Assembly (NCBI GenBank): GCA_965279115.1
Contig: OZ257137.1
Coordinates: 6,076,001-6,140,000 of the forward strand
DNA length: 64,000 nucleotides
Direction of reading: 5' to 3'
DNA from: JAEUOS01 sp965279115
Lineage (GTDB): Bacteria > Pseudomonadota > Gammaproteobacteria > Burkholderiales > JAEUOS01
Each line of letters opens with the position of its first letter. The first letter of the stretch is position 1. The notes beneath the pieces are model-generated. The model saw only the letters and a list, made by a program, of their open reading frames with translations. It was not told the origin of the DNA and searched no databases. A program made the translations under genes and the position numbers. Positions 36,744 to 45,297 of this stretch are shown in pieces.

Positions 36744-36757
36744 GATTTTCCAGCGCT

Positions 36758-37906
36758 TCAGTTGATTGGTACGACGACCCAGTCGCTGCCGGCCATCTTG
36801 AGTTCCCGATTGCAGCATGGTTGCCACGAGGCTTTGTCATGCCCTGGCAGGGCCATGACCACGACGTCCCCTCCGGCACGCAATTCGGCGATGCGGCGTT
36901 TGAGTACCGCGTCATCCGACCAGGGCGCAAGAATACCCTCGCAGGCCGGCTCCTCTGGCGAAAGGCGCGCCAGTTCGCGCAGGTCCAGCGAAAATCCGGT
37001 GGCGGCCCGCGCGCGCCCGAAGGCGCGGCCGACCTCGTCGTAGCGGCCACCACGGGCAATCGCATTCGGCACGCCGTCGGCGTATGCGGCGAACACGACC
37101 CCGGAGTGATACTGGTATCCGCGCAACTCGGCAAGATCGATGCTGATGGCGGCTCCCGTGACAGACCGGGCGAGCACGTCGAGGTCGTCGAGCGCTTCAT
37201 GAATCTGTGGCAGGTCCGGCAACGCGTGGCGCGCTTCTTCAAGCACCTCGGGGCCACCGTAGAGGCGCGGTAGCCGGCGCAGCGCTTCACGAACGGGCTC
37301 GGCGATATGTTCGGTGAGTTGCTCGATCGCCGGCGCGTCCTTGGCCTGCAGCAGGGAAAACAGGCGTTCGCCCGTCTCGCCACTGATGCCGGCGGCCGCC
37401 GCGAGCGCACGGAACACTCCCACATGCCCCAGATCAAGGCGCGCAGTCACGCCCGCCTGGCCGAGTACTTCGAGCAGCAGACTCTGGATCTCGATATCGG
37501 CCTCGATGCCGGCATGGCCATAGACCTCGGCGCCGATCTGCAGGGGCTCACGGGTGGCGGCCAGCCCCGCGGGCAAGGTATGCAATACCGGGCCGCAATA
37601 GCATAGCCTGGTCACTCCCTCCCGGTTGAGAAGGTGCGCGTCGATGCGTGCCACCTGGGGCGTGATGTCGGCACGCAGGCCCATGGTGCGACCGGTCAAC
37701 TGGTCAACCAGCTTGAAGGTCGACAGCTCCATGTCGTGGCCGGTTCCGGTAAACAGGGAATCGACATACTCAAGCAGCGGCGGCAGGGTCAGTTCGTAGC
37801 CGTGGGCGCGAAAGCTGTCCTGCAGGATGCGGCGCAGCTTTTCAATGCGCCGCGCCTCCGGCGGAAGCACGTCGGCGATGTATTCAGGCAAGGCCCACTT
37901 TGACAT
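36758..37906 (-). CDS. hisZ: ATP phosphoribosyltransferase regulatory subunit HisZ
   Basis: A 382-residue histidyl-tRNA-synthetase paralog that lacks the C-terminal anticodon-binding domain and activates the short form of HisG. It starts MSKWALPEYIADVLPPEARR; motif 2-like GLRADITPQVARIDAHLLNR and the YQYHSGVVFAAYADG segment are typical of HisZ rather than HisS. Length agrees with HisZ. It is the first of the purine/histidine genes after the hfl cluster. A short-form hisG is expected elsewhere in the genome. Confidence 0.94.
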   Translation of the reverse strand: MSKWALPEYIADVLPPEARRIEKLRRILQDSFRAHGYELTLPPLLEYVDSLFTGTGHDMELSTFKLVDQLTGRTMGLRADITPQVARIDAHLLNREGVTRLCYCGPVLHTLPAGLAATREPLQIGAEVYGHAGIEADIEIQSLLLEVLGQAGVTARLDLGHVGVFRALAAAAGISGETGERLFSLLQAKDAPAIEQLTEHIAEPVREALRRLPRLYGGPEVLEEARHALPDLPQIHEALDDLDVLARSVTGAAISIDLAELRGYQYHSGVVFAAYADGVPNAIARGGRYDEVGRAFGRARAATGFSLDLRELARLSPEEPACEGILAPWSDDAVLKRRIAELRAGGDVVVMALPGHDKASWQPCCNRELKMAGSDWVVVPIN

Positions 37907-37929
37907 GCGAATCGGTGGCAGCCCGGGAA

Positions 37930-38112
37930 TCAGGCCGCGAAAAGATAAAGCAAGGCGCCGCACGCGATCGAAGCGGCGCCGATGAAGCGGATTTGCCCAT
38001 CGCGCATCTCGATGATGCGACGAAAGGTCTCGCGCCAAGCCGCCGGCGCCAGGAACGGAACAAGACCTTCGATAACGAGCATCAGCGCGAGTGCGGCAAC
38101 AAGCGAAGACAA
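37930..38112 (-). CDS. DUF2065 family inner-membrane protein
   Basis: A 60-residue protein with two hydrophobic helices (about 3-22, LVAALALMLVIEGLVPFLAP, and 40-58) joined by a charged loop WRETFRRIIEMRDGQ. This is the DUF2065 (YjeT-like) family, which regularly follows hflC. The only in-frame initiation codon is a TTG at 38112, with GGGGTGA six to eight bases before. It lies 19 bases after hflC and 23 before hisZ, consistent with co-transcription. Function unknown. Confidence 0.88.
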   Translation of the reverse strand: MSSLVAALALMLVIEGLVPFLAPAAWRETFRRIIEMRDGQIRFIGAASIACGALLYLFAA

Positions 38113-38131
38113 GCCATCACCCCGAAACGGA

Positions 38132-39031
38132 TCAACGCGACTTGCCGGCGGGCGCGGCAGTCCGGCCGCCAGGAGACTTCAGATAGCGGAAGAAGTCGGA
38201 ATTCGGCTCCATCACCATCACGTCCCCCTTGTTGCGGAAGCTATTGCGGTAGGCCTCCAGGCTGCGATAAAAACCATAAAACTCGGGATCGCGACCAAAA
38301 GCCTCGCTGTAGATCGCCGCAGCCTTGGCGTCGCCATCGCCCTTGACGCGCTGCGCGTCCTTGTAGGCCTCGGCCAGGATCACTTCGCGCTGGCGATCAG
38401 CATCGGCGCGGATTTTCTCGCTGTCGGCGAAGCCGGTCGAGCGCAACTCATTGGCCACCCGCTTGCGTTCGGACTCCATGCGCTTGAAAACCGAATCCTT
38501 GATCTCGTCGGAAAACTCGACCCGCTTCAGTCGCACATCGACCACCTGCACGCCGATCTTCCCGGCATCCACGTTGACCTTGCTGGAAATGTCCTGCATG
38601 ACCTTGTCGCGCACGCCGGAAACCATTTCATTGACGGTGCGCTTGCCGATTTCGTTGTTCAGCGCATCCTTCAGACTCTGCTGGATGCGGTATACGGCGT
38701 CGGTCTCACGTCCCTGCACGCTGACGTAATAAAGCTTGGGGTCGCTGATGCGCCATTTCACGAAGGAATCGACCACCAGGTTCTTCTTTTCCGAGGTGAT
38801 GAAGCGGTCCGAGTCGGGCGTATCAATGGTCATGATGCGCTTCTCGAAGTAGGTCACGTTCTGGAACGGCGGCGGCAGCTTGAAATGCAGCCCCGGCTCA
38901 TTGACCACTTCCTTGACTTCGCCAAGCGCGAAGACAATCGCGTATTGACGCTGGTCGACCACGTAGAGCGTCGAGGAGGCAAGCGTGCCCAGCACAAGCA
39001 GCGCGAAGATGGCTGATATGAGGCGATTCAT
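38132..39031 (-). CDS. hflC: FtsH protease modulator HflC
   Basis: A 299-residue SPFH/band-7 membrane protein that with HflK forms the large complex around FtsH. One N-terminal transmembrane helix (LISAIFALLVLGTLASS), then the SPFH domain (VVDQRQYAIVFALGEVKEVV, FQNVTYFEKRIMTID) and a coiled-coil stretch rich in Ala/Glu/Lys (ADADRQREVILAEAYKDAQR). The ATG at 39031 shares one base with the hflK stop (TGATG); a GTG one codon earlier (39034) is the alternative. Close coupling fits equimolar production. Confidence 0.95.
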   Translation of the reverse strand: MNRLISAIFALLVLGTLASSTLYVVDQRQYAIVFALGEVKEVVNEPGLHFKLPPPFQNVTYFEKRIMTIDTPDSDRFITSEKKNLVVDSFVKWRISDPKLYYVSVQGRETDAVYRIQQSLKDALNNEIGKRTVNEMVSGVRDKVMQDISSKVNVDAGKIGVQVVDVRLKRVEFSDEIKDSVFKRMESERKRVANELRSTGFADSEKIRADADRQREVILAEAYKDAQRVKGDGDAKAAAIYSEAFGRDPEFYGFYRSLEAYRNSFRNKGDVMVMEPNSDFFRYLKSPGGRTAAPAGKSR

Positions 39032-40281
39032 CACCGGCCCTCCCGCTCACGGTTGCGCTGCGCATCGCGCGAACGCGGCTCGACGACAGCAGGCGTCGGC
39101 GGCGCTTCCAGTGTCGGTGGTCGCGCAGCGCCCATGCCGGAAGGCTCCACCTGCATGGTTCCGCTCCCCACCCCGCTGCCGCCGCCGGTCTGCTGCACCA
39201 GCTTGTCGAGCGGAAGGTAGAGCAGCGGACTGCCGGAACGCACATCGACCAGCACTTTCGAGGTATTTGCATAGACCTGCTGCATGGTGTCCAGGTACAT
39301 GCGGTCACGCGTGACCTGCGGCGCCTTGCTGTACTCCACCAGCACCTGCTTGAAGCGGCTGGCATCGCCTTCGGCGCCCGCGATCACCTTCTGCTTGTAG
39401 GCCTCGGATTCCTCCGTCAGCCTGGCCGCCGTACCGCGCGCCTTGGGTATCACGTCATTGGCGTAGGCCTGGCCCTCGTTCTTCTGGCGCTCGCGATCCT
39501 GCCCTGCCTTCACCGCGTCATCGAATGCCGCCTGCACCGGCTCTGGCGGCTGCGCGTTCTGCAGGGTGACATTGACGATCATGATGCCGGTCTTGTAGCG
39601 ATCGACGATCTGCTGGATCAGTTTCTCGGCGGACTTGGCGATCTGCTCCTTGCCTTCGTAGAGGACAAAGTCCATTTTCGACCTGCCCACCAGTTCGCGC
39701 ATCGCGGTCTCCGCGGCCTGCAGGACCGTCTCGTCGGGAGCCCGGTTGTTGAACAGATAGTCCGTCGCCGAGGAAAGCCGGTATTGCACCGCGAACTGGA
39801 TGTCGATGATGTTCTCGTCGTCGGTGAGCATCAGCGACTCCTTGAGCACCTTGGTCTTGACGTTGTTGCGATACCCGACCTCGACCTGGCGCAACTGCTG
39901 CACGTTGACCATTTCGTGCTGCTCGATCGGATACGGCATGCGCCACTTGAAGCCCGCACGGTCGGTCAGCTGGGTGAACTTGCCGAAACGCATGATGGCC
40001 GCCGTCTGCCCTTCCGGCACGATGAAGAATCCGCTCGACGCCCACAACAGCACAACCACCACGGCCACCAGCGCCACGCCGCCGCCGAACATCTTCATGT
40101 TGGGCGGCTCGCCGCCTCCACCGGCAGGCACGCGCCCGCCCCCGCCACCGAACATGCCGGACAGCTTGCGATTGAAATCTCTCCAGAGATCCTCGAGGTC
40201 CGGCGGTCCGCCGCCGGTTGCGAACACGCGGTTGCCCGCGACGCGCTGCCTGATTGATGCCAACAAGGTTGCTAGACGCAT
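39031..40281 (-). CDS. hflK: FtsH protease modulator HflK
   Basis: A 416-residue partner of HflC. A Gly-rich N-terminal cytoplasmic segment (GGGGGRVPAGGGG, about 48-62) precedes a transmembrane helix (GGVALVAVVVVLLWASSGFF), the SPFH domain (IVPEGQTAAIMRFGKFTQLT) and a coiled coil. The C-terminal tail is Pro/Arg-rich. The ATG at 40281 has GAGG 12 bases upstream; the frame upstream to 40371 overlaps hflX and is not conserved. hflX stop is 14 bases away. Confidence 0.95.
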   Translation of the reverse strand: MRLATLLASIRQRVAGNRVFATGGGPPDLEDLWRDFNRKLSGMFGGGGGRVPAGGGGEPPNMKMFGGGVALVAVVVVLLWASSGFFIVPEGQTAAIMRFGKFTQLTDRAGFKWRMPYPIEQHEMVNVQQLRQVEVGYRNNVKTKVLKESLMLTDDENIIDIQFAVQYRLSSATDYLFNNRAPDETVLQAAETAMRELVGRSKMDFVLYEGKEQIAKSAEKLIQQIVDRYKTGIMIVNVTLQNAQPPEPVQAAFDDAVKAGQDRERQKNEGQAYANDVIPKARGTAARLTEESEAYKQKVIAGAEGDASRFKQVLVEYSKAPQVTRDRMYLDTMQQVYANTSKVLVDVRSGSPLLYLPLDKLVQQTGGGSGVGSGTMQVEPSGMGAARPPTLEAPPTPAVVEPRSRDAQRNREREGR

Positions 40282-40294
40282 TAACCGCGTATCC

Positions 40295-41503
40295 TCAAAA
40301 AACAGAAGCGGCGGATGGCCCGGTTGGCTCCGCCGCAGTCGACGCCTGATCGTCTTGAGTGCCGCGCGCAAAAAGCCCGGCTTGCTCGATCAACGCTTCG
40401 CGCAACAATCCCAGGCCATCCCGGGTCTGTGCGCTCACAAAAATCCTTGAAATTTTATCATATTCGTCCCTTTCCACCCCGGCTTCGAAGCGGGTTTGGC
40501 CATCCGGCCCGGCGAGGTCGATCTTGTTCCACACCAGTATCTGGGGAATCTGCGCGGCGCCGATCTCGGCCAACACCGCATCGACTTCCACAATCTGCTC
40601 CAGCCTTGCAGGTGAGGCCGAATCGACCACATGCAAGAGCAGGTCGGCCTGGACGGTTTCTTCCAGGGTGGCGCGGAATGCGGCTACGAGCGTATGCGGC
40701 AGTTCCCGGATGAAGCCTACGGTGTCGGAGAGCACGATCTCCACGCCTGCCGCCAGGTGAACCCTGCGCGAGGTGGTATCCAGTGTGGCGAACAACTGGT
40801 TGGCCGCGTAGCTCTGCGCCTTGGTCAGGGCATTGAAAAGCGTCGACTTGCCGGCGTTTGTATACCCGACCAGCGATACCGAGAACACCCTGCCGCGGCT
40901 GCGCGAGCGGCGCTGGACGTCACGTTGGCGCTGCACTTTCTTGAGGCGCTCCGTCAGAAGCTTGACCCGGTTGCCAAGCAAGCGGCGATCGGTTTCGAGC
41001 TGCGTTTCGCCAGGTCCGCGCAGGCCGATGCCACCCTTTTGCCGTTCCAGGTGGGTCCAGCCGCGCACCAGGCGGGTCGCCAGGTGGCGCAATTGCGCCA
41101 GTTCCACCTGGATCTTGCCTTCGTGACTCTTGGCGCGCTGCGCGAATATGTCGAGAATCAACGTGGTACGGTCCACTACCTTGGCCTTGAGCTCGCCCTC
41201 GAGGTTGCGCTGCTGGGCAGGCGAAAGGATGTGGTTGAACAGCACCACATCGGCCTCGGCGTCCGCCACGACCGCCGCGATCTCGCGCACCTTGCCCGAC
41301 CCGGCAAACAATGCCGGATCCGGCCTGGCTCGGCGCGCCTCGACCAGCCCGACCGAATTCAGGCCGGCGCTGCTGGCCAGAAGCCTGAATTCCGCCACTG
41401 ATTCCGCGTGATCGACCTTGCCGAAATCCAGACATACCAGGACAGCGCGCTCACCCGTACCAGCAGGTGGGCGCCGCCTTGAAACCTCATAGGAGTCCAG
41501 CAT
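40295..41503 (-). CDS. hflX: GTPase HflX
   Basis: A 402-residue ribosome-associated GTPase that splits or rescues stalled ribosomes. The HflX domain spans about 15-195 (LFNHILSPAQQRNLEGELKA, WTHLERQKGGIGLRGPGETQ), followed by the G domain: VSLVGYTNAGKSTLFNALT (G1), LSDTVGFIRELPHTLV (G3) and LVWNKIDL (G4). The C-terminal tail after about 380 is variable. It lies between hfq and hflK in the canonical order. Confidence 0.96.
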   Translation of the reverse strand: MLDSYEVSRRRPPAGTGERAVLVCLDFGKVDHAESVAEFRLLASSAGLNSVGLVEARRARPDPALFAGSGKVREIAAVVADAEADVVLFNHILSPAQQRNLEGELKAKVVDRTTLILDIFAQRAKSHEGKIQVELAQLRHLATRLVRGWTHLERQKGGIGLRGPGETQLETDRRLLGNRVKLLTERLKKVQRQRDVQRRSRSRGRVFSVSLVGYTNAGKSTLFNALTKAQSYAANQLFATLDTTSRRVHLAAGVEIVLSDTVGFIRELPHTLVAAFRATLEETVQADLLLHVVDSASPARLEQIVEVDAVLAEIGAAQIPQILVWNKIDLAGPDGQTRFEAGVERDEYDKISRIFVSAQTRDGLGLLREALIEQAGLFARGTQDDQASTAAEPTGPSAASVF

Positions 41504-41560
41504 GGTCAGAGGTTCCGGGGCCGTCTGCCCCGATCCCGCATGCCGGAGAAACCGGCGTCA

Positions 41561-41800
41561 TCAAGATTCGCCGGCAGCTTCCAGATTCAGGTTCACCGGA
41601 CGTGACGGAACCACCGTGGAGATGGCGTGCTTGTAGACCATTTGCGTCACCGTATTCTTGAGGAGGACCACGTACTGGTCAAAAGACTCGACCTGGCCCT
41701 GGAGCTTGATGCCGTTCACGAGGTAGATCGCAACCGGCACGTGCTCGCGCCGCAGTGCGTTCAGAAACGGGTCTTGTAGCATTTGCCCTTTATTGCTCAT
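41561..41800 (-). CDS. hfq: RNA chaperone Hfq
   Basis: A 79-residue Sm-like protein forming a hexameric ring for sRNA-mRNA pairing. Sm1 is AIYLVNGIKLQGQVESFDQY and Sm2 includes MVYKHAISTVVPSRPVN; the start MSNKGQMLQDPFLNALRREH is typical of betaproteobacteria. The C-terminal tail is short compared with enterobacterial Hfq. A candidate promoter with an inverted repeat lies 30-60 bases upstream, and hflX follows after 57 bases. Confidence 0.98.
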   Translation of the reverse strand: MSNKGQMLQDPFLNALRREHVPVAIYLVNGIKLQGQVESFDQYVVLLKNTVTQMVYKHAISTVVPSRPVNLNLEAAGES

Positions 41801-41829
41801 GGTAGCTCCGAATTTCTTGTTGATTTTTC

Positions 41830-41861
41830 AATGTACACGAAGAGCACTTGGCGTGCCAAGT
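41830..41861 (-). promoter_or_regulatory. Candidate hfq promoter with overlapping inverted repeat
   Basis: On the minus strand TTGGCA (41859-41854) and TACATT (41835-41830) are spaced by 18 bases and point at hfq, 30 bases from its ATG. The -35 lies inside the inverted repeat ACTTGGC-GT-GCCAAGT (41846-41861; 7-base arms, plus-strand reading). The repeat could be an operator; as RNA it would be a hairpin in a der read-through transcript, but no T tract follows. Confidence 0.4.
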
Positions 41862-41917
41862 TCCCGGAAACCCGCATCCGACATGCCCCAAATGGAGCCG
41901 GAACGGGCAAAAATGTG

Positions 41918-43252
41918 TCAATCCTCGGAAAACGGGTTCTTCCCGGTCTTGAACTGTACCCGTAATGGAGTGCCCTTGAGCCGAAAAGTTTCCATGAAGT
42001 ACCCTTCCAGGTACCTCCGGTACGAATCCTTGATGTTTTGCAGGGAGTTGCCGTGCACGACAATGATGGGCGGATTGCTGCCACCCTGGTGCGCGTAGCG
42101 CAATTTCGGTCGGGTCACGCCTGCCCGGGGAGGTTGCTGGCGCGCCACGGCATCCGCCAGCGCCCGGGTGATGCGCGGGGTTGAAAGCTTGACGTAGGCC
42201 GCGGCATACGCCTGTCCGACCGAGCGCATCAGGGCCCCGACGCCCTGGCCTTCGCGCGCGGAGATGAAGTGAACGTTGGCGAAATCAAGAAACTGCAGCT
42301 TGCGCGCGAATTCGTGCTTGACGCGCTCGCGCGCGTAGCTGTCCAGGCCGTCCCACTTGTTGATCGCCACGACCAGCGCGCGTCCCGATTCGAGGATGAA
42401 GCCGGCAATGTGCGCATCCTGATCGGCGATGTCCTGGCGCGCGTCGAGCACCAGCACCACCACGTTCGCATCGGCGATCGCCTGCATGGTCTTGATGACC
42501 GAAAACTTCTCCACGGTCTCGAAAACCTTGCCGCGGCGACGCAGGCCGGCGGTGTCGATCAGCGTATAGGAACGCCCCTCGTAATCGAAATCGATGGCGA
42601 TCGCGTCACGCGTGGTACCGGGCTGGTCGAAGGCGATCACCCTTTCCTCGCCCAAAAGCGTATTGACCAAGGTGGACTTGCCTACATTGGGCCTGCCTGC
42701 GATGGCGATGCGCGCCCTGCCACCGCTCTCGTCGGCAGGCGCCGGTGCTGCCTCGGCTTCGGCAAAGGGCTCCAGTGCCAGTTCGAGCAATTCGCGCACG
42801 CCGTCGCCATGCGCAGCCGAGATCGAGAATGGCTGGCCCAGCCCAAGCTCGTAGAACTCGTTGGCGACCCCGCTCAAGGTCATGCCTTCGGTCTTGTTGA
42901 CCGCCAGCAACGCGCGCCGCCCGGACTTGCGCAACAGCGTCGCGATCGTATGGTCATGACCAGTCACGCCCGCGCGGCCGTCAGTCATGAAAATCACGAC
43001 ATCAGCTTCGGCGATGGCCTGCTCTGCCTGGCGGGCCATCTCGCTGACGATGCCGGTCTTGGCATCCGGCTCGAAACCACCCGTGTCAATGACCAGGAAG
43101 GGGCTCTCGCCAAGACGCCCATGTCCGTAGTGGCGATCGCGCGTAAGGCCCGGAATATCGGCCACAAGAGCGTCGCGCGACTTGGTCAGGCGATTGAAAA
43201 GCGTCGATTTGCCGACGTTTGGTCGGCCGACCAGCGCAATGACTGGTTTCAT
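41918..43252 (-). CDS. der: Ribosome-biogenesis GTPase Der
   Basis: A 444-residue double GTPase needed for 50S subunit maturation. Two G domains in tandem: the first with IALVGRPNVGKSTLFNRLTK and VIDTGGFEPD, the second with IAIAGRPNVGKSTLVNTLLG and LIDTAGLRRRGK, followed by a KH-like C-terminal domain (ITRALADAVARQQPPRAG, GNSLQNIKDSYRRYLEGYF). All G motifs look intact. It is upstream of hfq on the same strand. Confidence 0.97.
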   Translation of the reverse strand: MKPVIALVGRPNVGKSTLFNRLTKSRDALVADIPGLTRDRHYGHGRLGESPFLVIDTGGFEPDAKTGIVSEMARQAEQAIAEADVVIFMTDGRAGVTGHDHTIATLLRKSGRRALLAVNKTEGMTLSGVANEFYELGLGQPFSISAAHGDGVRELLELALEPFAEAEAAPAPADESGGRARIAIAGRPNVGKSTLVNTLLGEERVIAFDQPGTTRDAIAIDFDYEGRSYTLIDTAGLRRRGKVFETVEKFSVIKTMQAIADANVVVLVLDARQDIADQDAHIAGFILESGRALVVAINKWDGLDSYARERVKHEFARKLQFLDFANVHFISAREGQGVGALMRSVGQAYAAAYVKLSTPRITRALADAVARQQPPRAGVTRPKLRYAHQGGSNPPIIVVHGNSLQNIKDSYRRYLEGYFMETFRLKGTPLRVQFKTGKNPFSED

Positions 43253-43336
43253 GATGTCGTAGGTGGCGCGTGGATCAGGAGACAGGGCCGCTGGGGGTGG
43301 GCCGACACGCGCAGGTGAATTTCAAAATCGATTGTA

Positions 43337-43846
43337 TCACCCGGCGGCCGGGCTGTCGCTGCTTTGCAGCATTTGGCGCAATTGAGCTTCGAGCCGGGCC
43401 GCATCCTGCGCTCCGCGCGCCTTGACCACAGCAGGCAACAGGACCGGCAGCAATTGGGCGAGTTCCTCAAGTGTTGAAGCCTTTTCAACCTTCAAAATGA
43501 AAAAGAAGGCCTTGAGCCCCAACACGTCGGCGGCGATCTCGCGCAGCAACCCGGATGCGGTGCGAAACCGCCCATAGGCGTCCTCAGCTTCGTCAGGCGC
43601 CGCGGTTTCGGCAAGGCCAGGCAAACCGGTCTGGACCAAGTCGCCACGCACAAACCCCAGCCGCACCAGTTGGTCCAGCGCATCCGGCGGCGCTCCCAGG
43701 GCTGCCGCGGTTTCCGTGAACCGCGACATCGGTTTTCCTTCAGCCATCAGCATCAGGGCACGCAATCTTGCGCTGATCCGCTTGTCGCGGGAATCCAGGG
43801 CCTGCTGTCCTTCCGGTGACCTTCGAAAGACGACCTCTGCACCCAT
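43337..43846 (-). CDS. Protein of unknown function between radA and der (169 residues)
   Basis: A 169-residue cytoplasmic protein without signal or membrane segments. The N-terminal third (FRRSPEGQQALDSRDKRISA, LRALMLMAEGKPMSRFTE) looks like the winged-helix-like domain found in many betaproteobacterial proteins of the form 'KTPKG...R...LRSLLILVDG'. The C-terminal half is helical and ends in a Gln-rich region (LEAQLRQMLQSSD). The start is ATG 43846 with GAGGTG just before it; an upstream ATG at 43888 is possible. It is co-oriented with radA (77-base gap) and der. Role unknown; a regulatory or adaptor function is only a guess. Confidence 0.7.
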   Translation of the reverse strand: MGAEVVFRRSPEGQQALDSRDKRISARLRALMLMAEGKPMSRFTETAAALGAPPDALDQLVRLGFVRGDLVQTGLPGLAETAAPDEAEDAYGRFRTASGLLREIAADVLGLKAFFFILKVEKASTLEELAQLLPVLLPAVVKARGAQDAARLEAQLRQMLQSSDSPAAG

Positions 43847-43923
43847 ATGCACCTCGATTTGCAACTGGAACGCATTTGCCTGTCGCATGGTAGCCCAACG
43901 CGCCACCTTGCGCGCGCCCGGGG

Positions 43924-45297
43924 TTACCGGAATCGCGCCAGCGCCTCGGCCGCCCGTTCGACCGCCACCACTTCGATGCCGGGAATCGGTGTCTTGGGCA
44001 GGTTGCCTTTGGGAATCAGCGCCTGGGTGAAACCCAGCTTGGCGGCTTCGCGCAGCCGCTCCTGACCCCGCGGCGCCGGCCGGATCTCGCCGGCAAGCCC
44101 GACTTCGCCGAAGACCACCAGCCCGCGCGGCAGCGGCTTGCCTTTGAGCGAGGACACGATCGCCAGCAGGACCGCAAGATCGGCGGCGGGCTCGGCAATT
44201 TTCACGCCCCCGACCGCATTGATGAACACGTCCTGGTCGTAGCAGGCGACGCCGACATGGCGATGCAGCACCGCCAGCAGCATCGCCAGGCGGTTTTGCT
44301 CGAGCCCTACGGAAAGGCGGCGCGGATTGGGCGAGTGGGCATCGTCCACGAGCGCCTGGATTTCGACCAGCAGCGGGCGCGTTCCCTCCTGGGTCACCAG
44401 AACCGCCGAGCCTGGCACGTCCTGGTCATGTTGCGAAAGAAACAAGGCGGACGGATTCGCGACCCCCTTCAGGCCGCGATCGGTCATCGCAAAAACACCC
44501 AGCTCATTGACCGCGCCAAAGCGGTTCTTGAAGGCGCGCACCAGTCGAAACGAGGAATGCGTGTCCCCTTCGAAATACAGGACCGTGTCGACGATATGCT
44601 CGAGCACGCGCGGACCGGCGATCGTCCCTTCCTTTGTGACATGACCAACCAGCACTATGGTCGTACCGGTCTGCTTGGCGATGCGCGTCAATTGCGCCGC
44701 GCATTCACGCACCTGCGACACCGACCCCGGCGCGGCGGTCAGCGCTTCGGAATACAGGGTCTGGATCGAATCGACCACTGCGACCAGCGGCGCTTCGGCC
44801 ACCAGTGCTGCCTGGATCCTCTCCAGGTTGATCTCGGGCAGGAGCTTCATGCCGGGCGCTGAAAGCCCGAGCCGCTGGGCGCGCAGGGCGACCTGTTCGG
44901 CCGATTCCTCGCCCGTGACGTACAGCACCTTCGCGCGTGCGGACAGGCCAGCCAGGGTTTGCAGGAGCAGCGTCGACTTGCCGATACCCGGATCGCCGCC
45001 GATCAGTACGACACCGCCGGGAACGAACCCACCGCCAAGCACGCGGTCGAACTCTTCGATAGTGCTGGCGATACGCGGCGTATCGCGCGCTTCGATTTCC
45101 GCCAGTGATTTCATGGCGCCGCTTGCGGCCAGTCCGGCCGGCGCCGATGCGTAACGGTTGCCGGCCGCCGACCCGGTTGCGTCGATGCGGATTTCGGACA
45201 GCGTGTTCCAGGCCGAGCAATGCGGGCACTGCCCCTGCCACTTGGGGGCCTCACCGCCACACTCGCCACACACATACGCCGTCTTTGCCTTAGCCAT
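43924..45297 (-). CDS. radA: DNA repair protein RadA
   Basis: A 457-residue RecA-like ATPase that processes branched recombination intermediates. The zinc finger is near the N-terminus (CGECGGEAPKWQGQCPHC), Walker A is LIGGDPGIGKSTLLLQ, the RadA-specific KNRFG motif is in AFKNRFGAVNELGVFAM, and a Lon-protease-like C-terminal domain follows (about 290-457). The start overlaps the last 8 bases of the upstream membrane/TPR-like gene, so translation may be coupled to it. Confidence 0.97.
   Translation of the reverse strand: MAKAKTAYVCGECGGEAPKWQGQCPHCSAWNTLSEIRIDATGSAAGNRYASAPAGLAASGAMKSLAEIEARDTPRIASTIEEFDRVLGGGFVPGGVVLIGGDPGIGKSTLLLQTLAGLSARAKVLYVTGEESAEQVALRAQRLGLSAPGMKLLPEINLERIQAALVAEAPLVAVVDSIQTLYSEALTAAPGSVSQVRECAAQLTRIAKQTGTTIVLVGHVTKEGTIAGPRVLEHIVDTVLYFEGDTHSSFRLVRAFKNRFGAVNELGVFAMTDRGLKGVANPSALFLSQHDQDVPGSAVLVTQEGTRPLLVEIQALVDDAHSPNPRRLSVGLEQNRLAMLLAVLHRHVGVACYDQDVFINAVGGVKIAEPAADLAVLLAIVSSLKGKPLPRGLVVFGEVGLAGEIRPAPRGQERLREAAKLGFTQALIPKGNLPKTPIPGIEVVAVERAAEALARFR

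Noticed and set aside
35463..37043. Plus-strand open frame of 526 codons opposite purA and hisZ
   Set aside because: Mirror of conserved genes; composition artefact.
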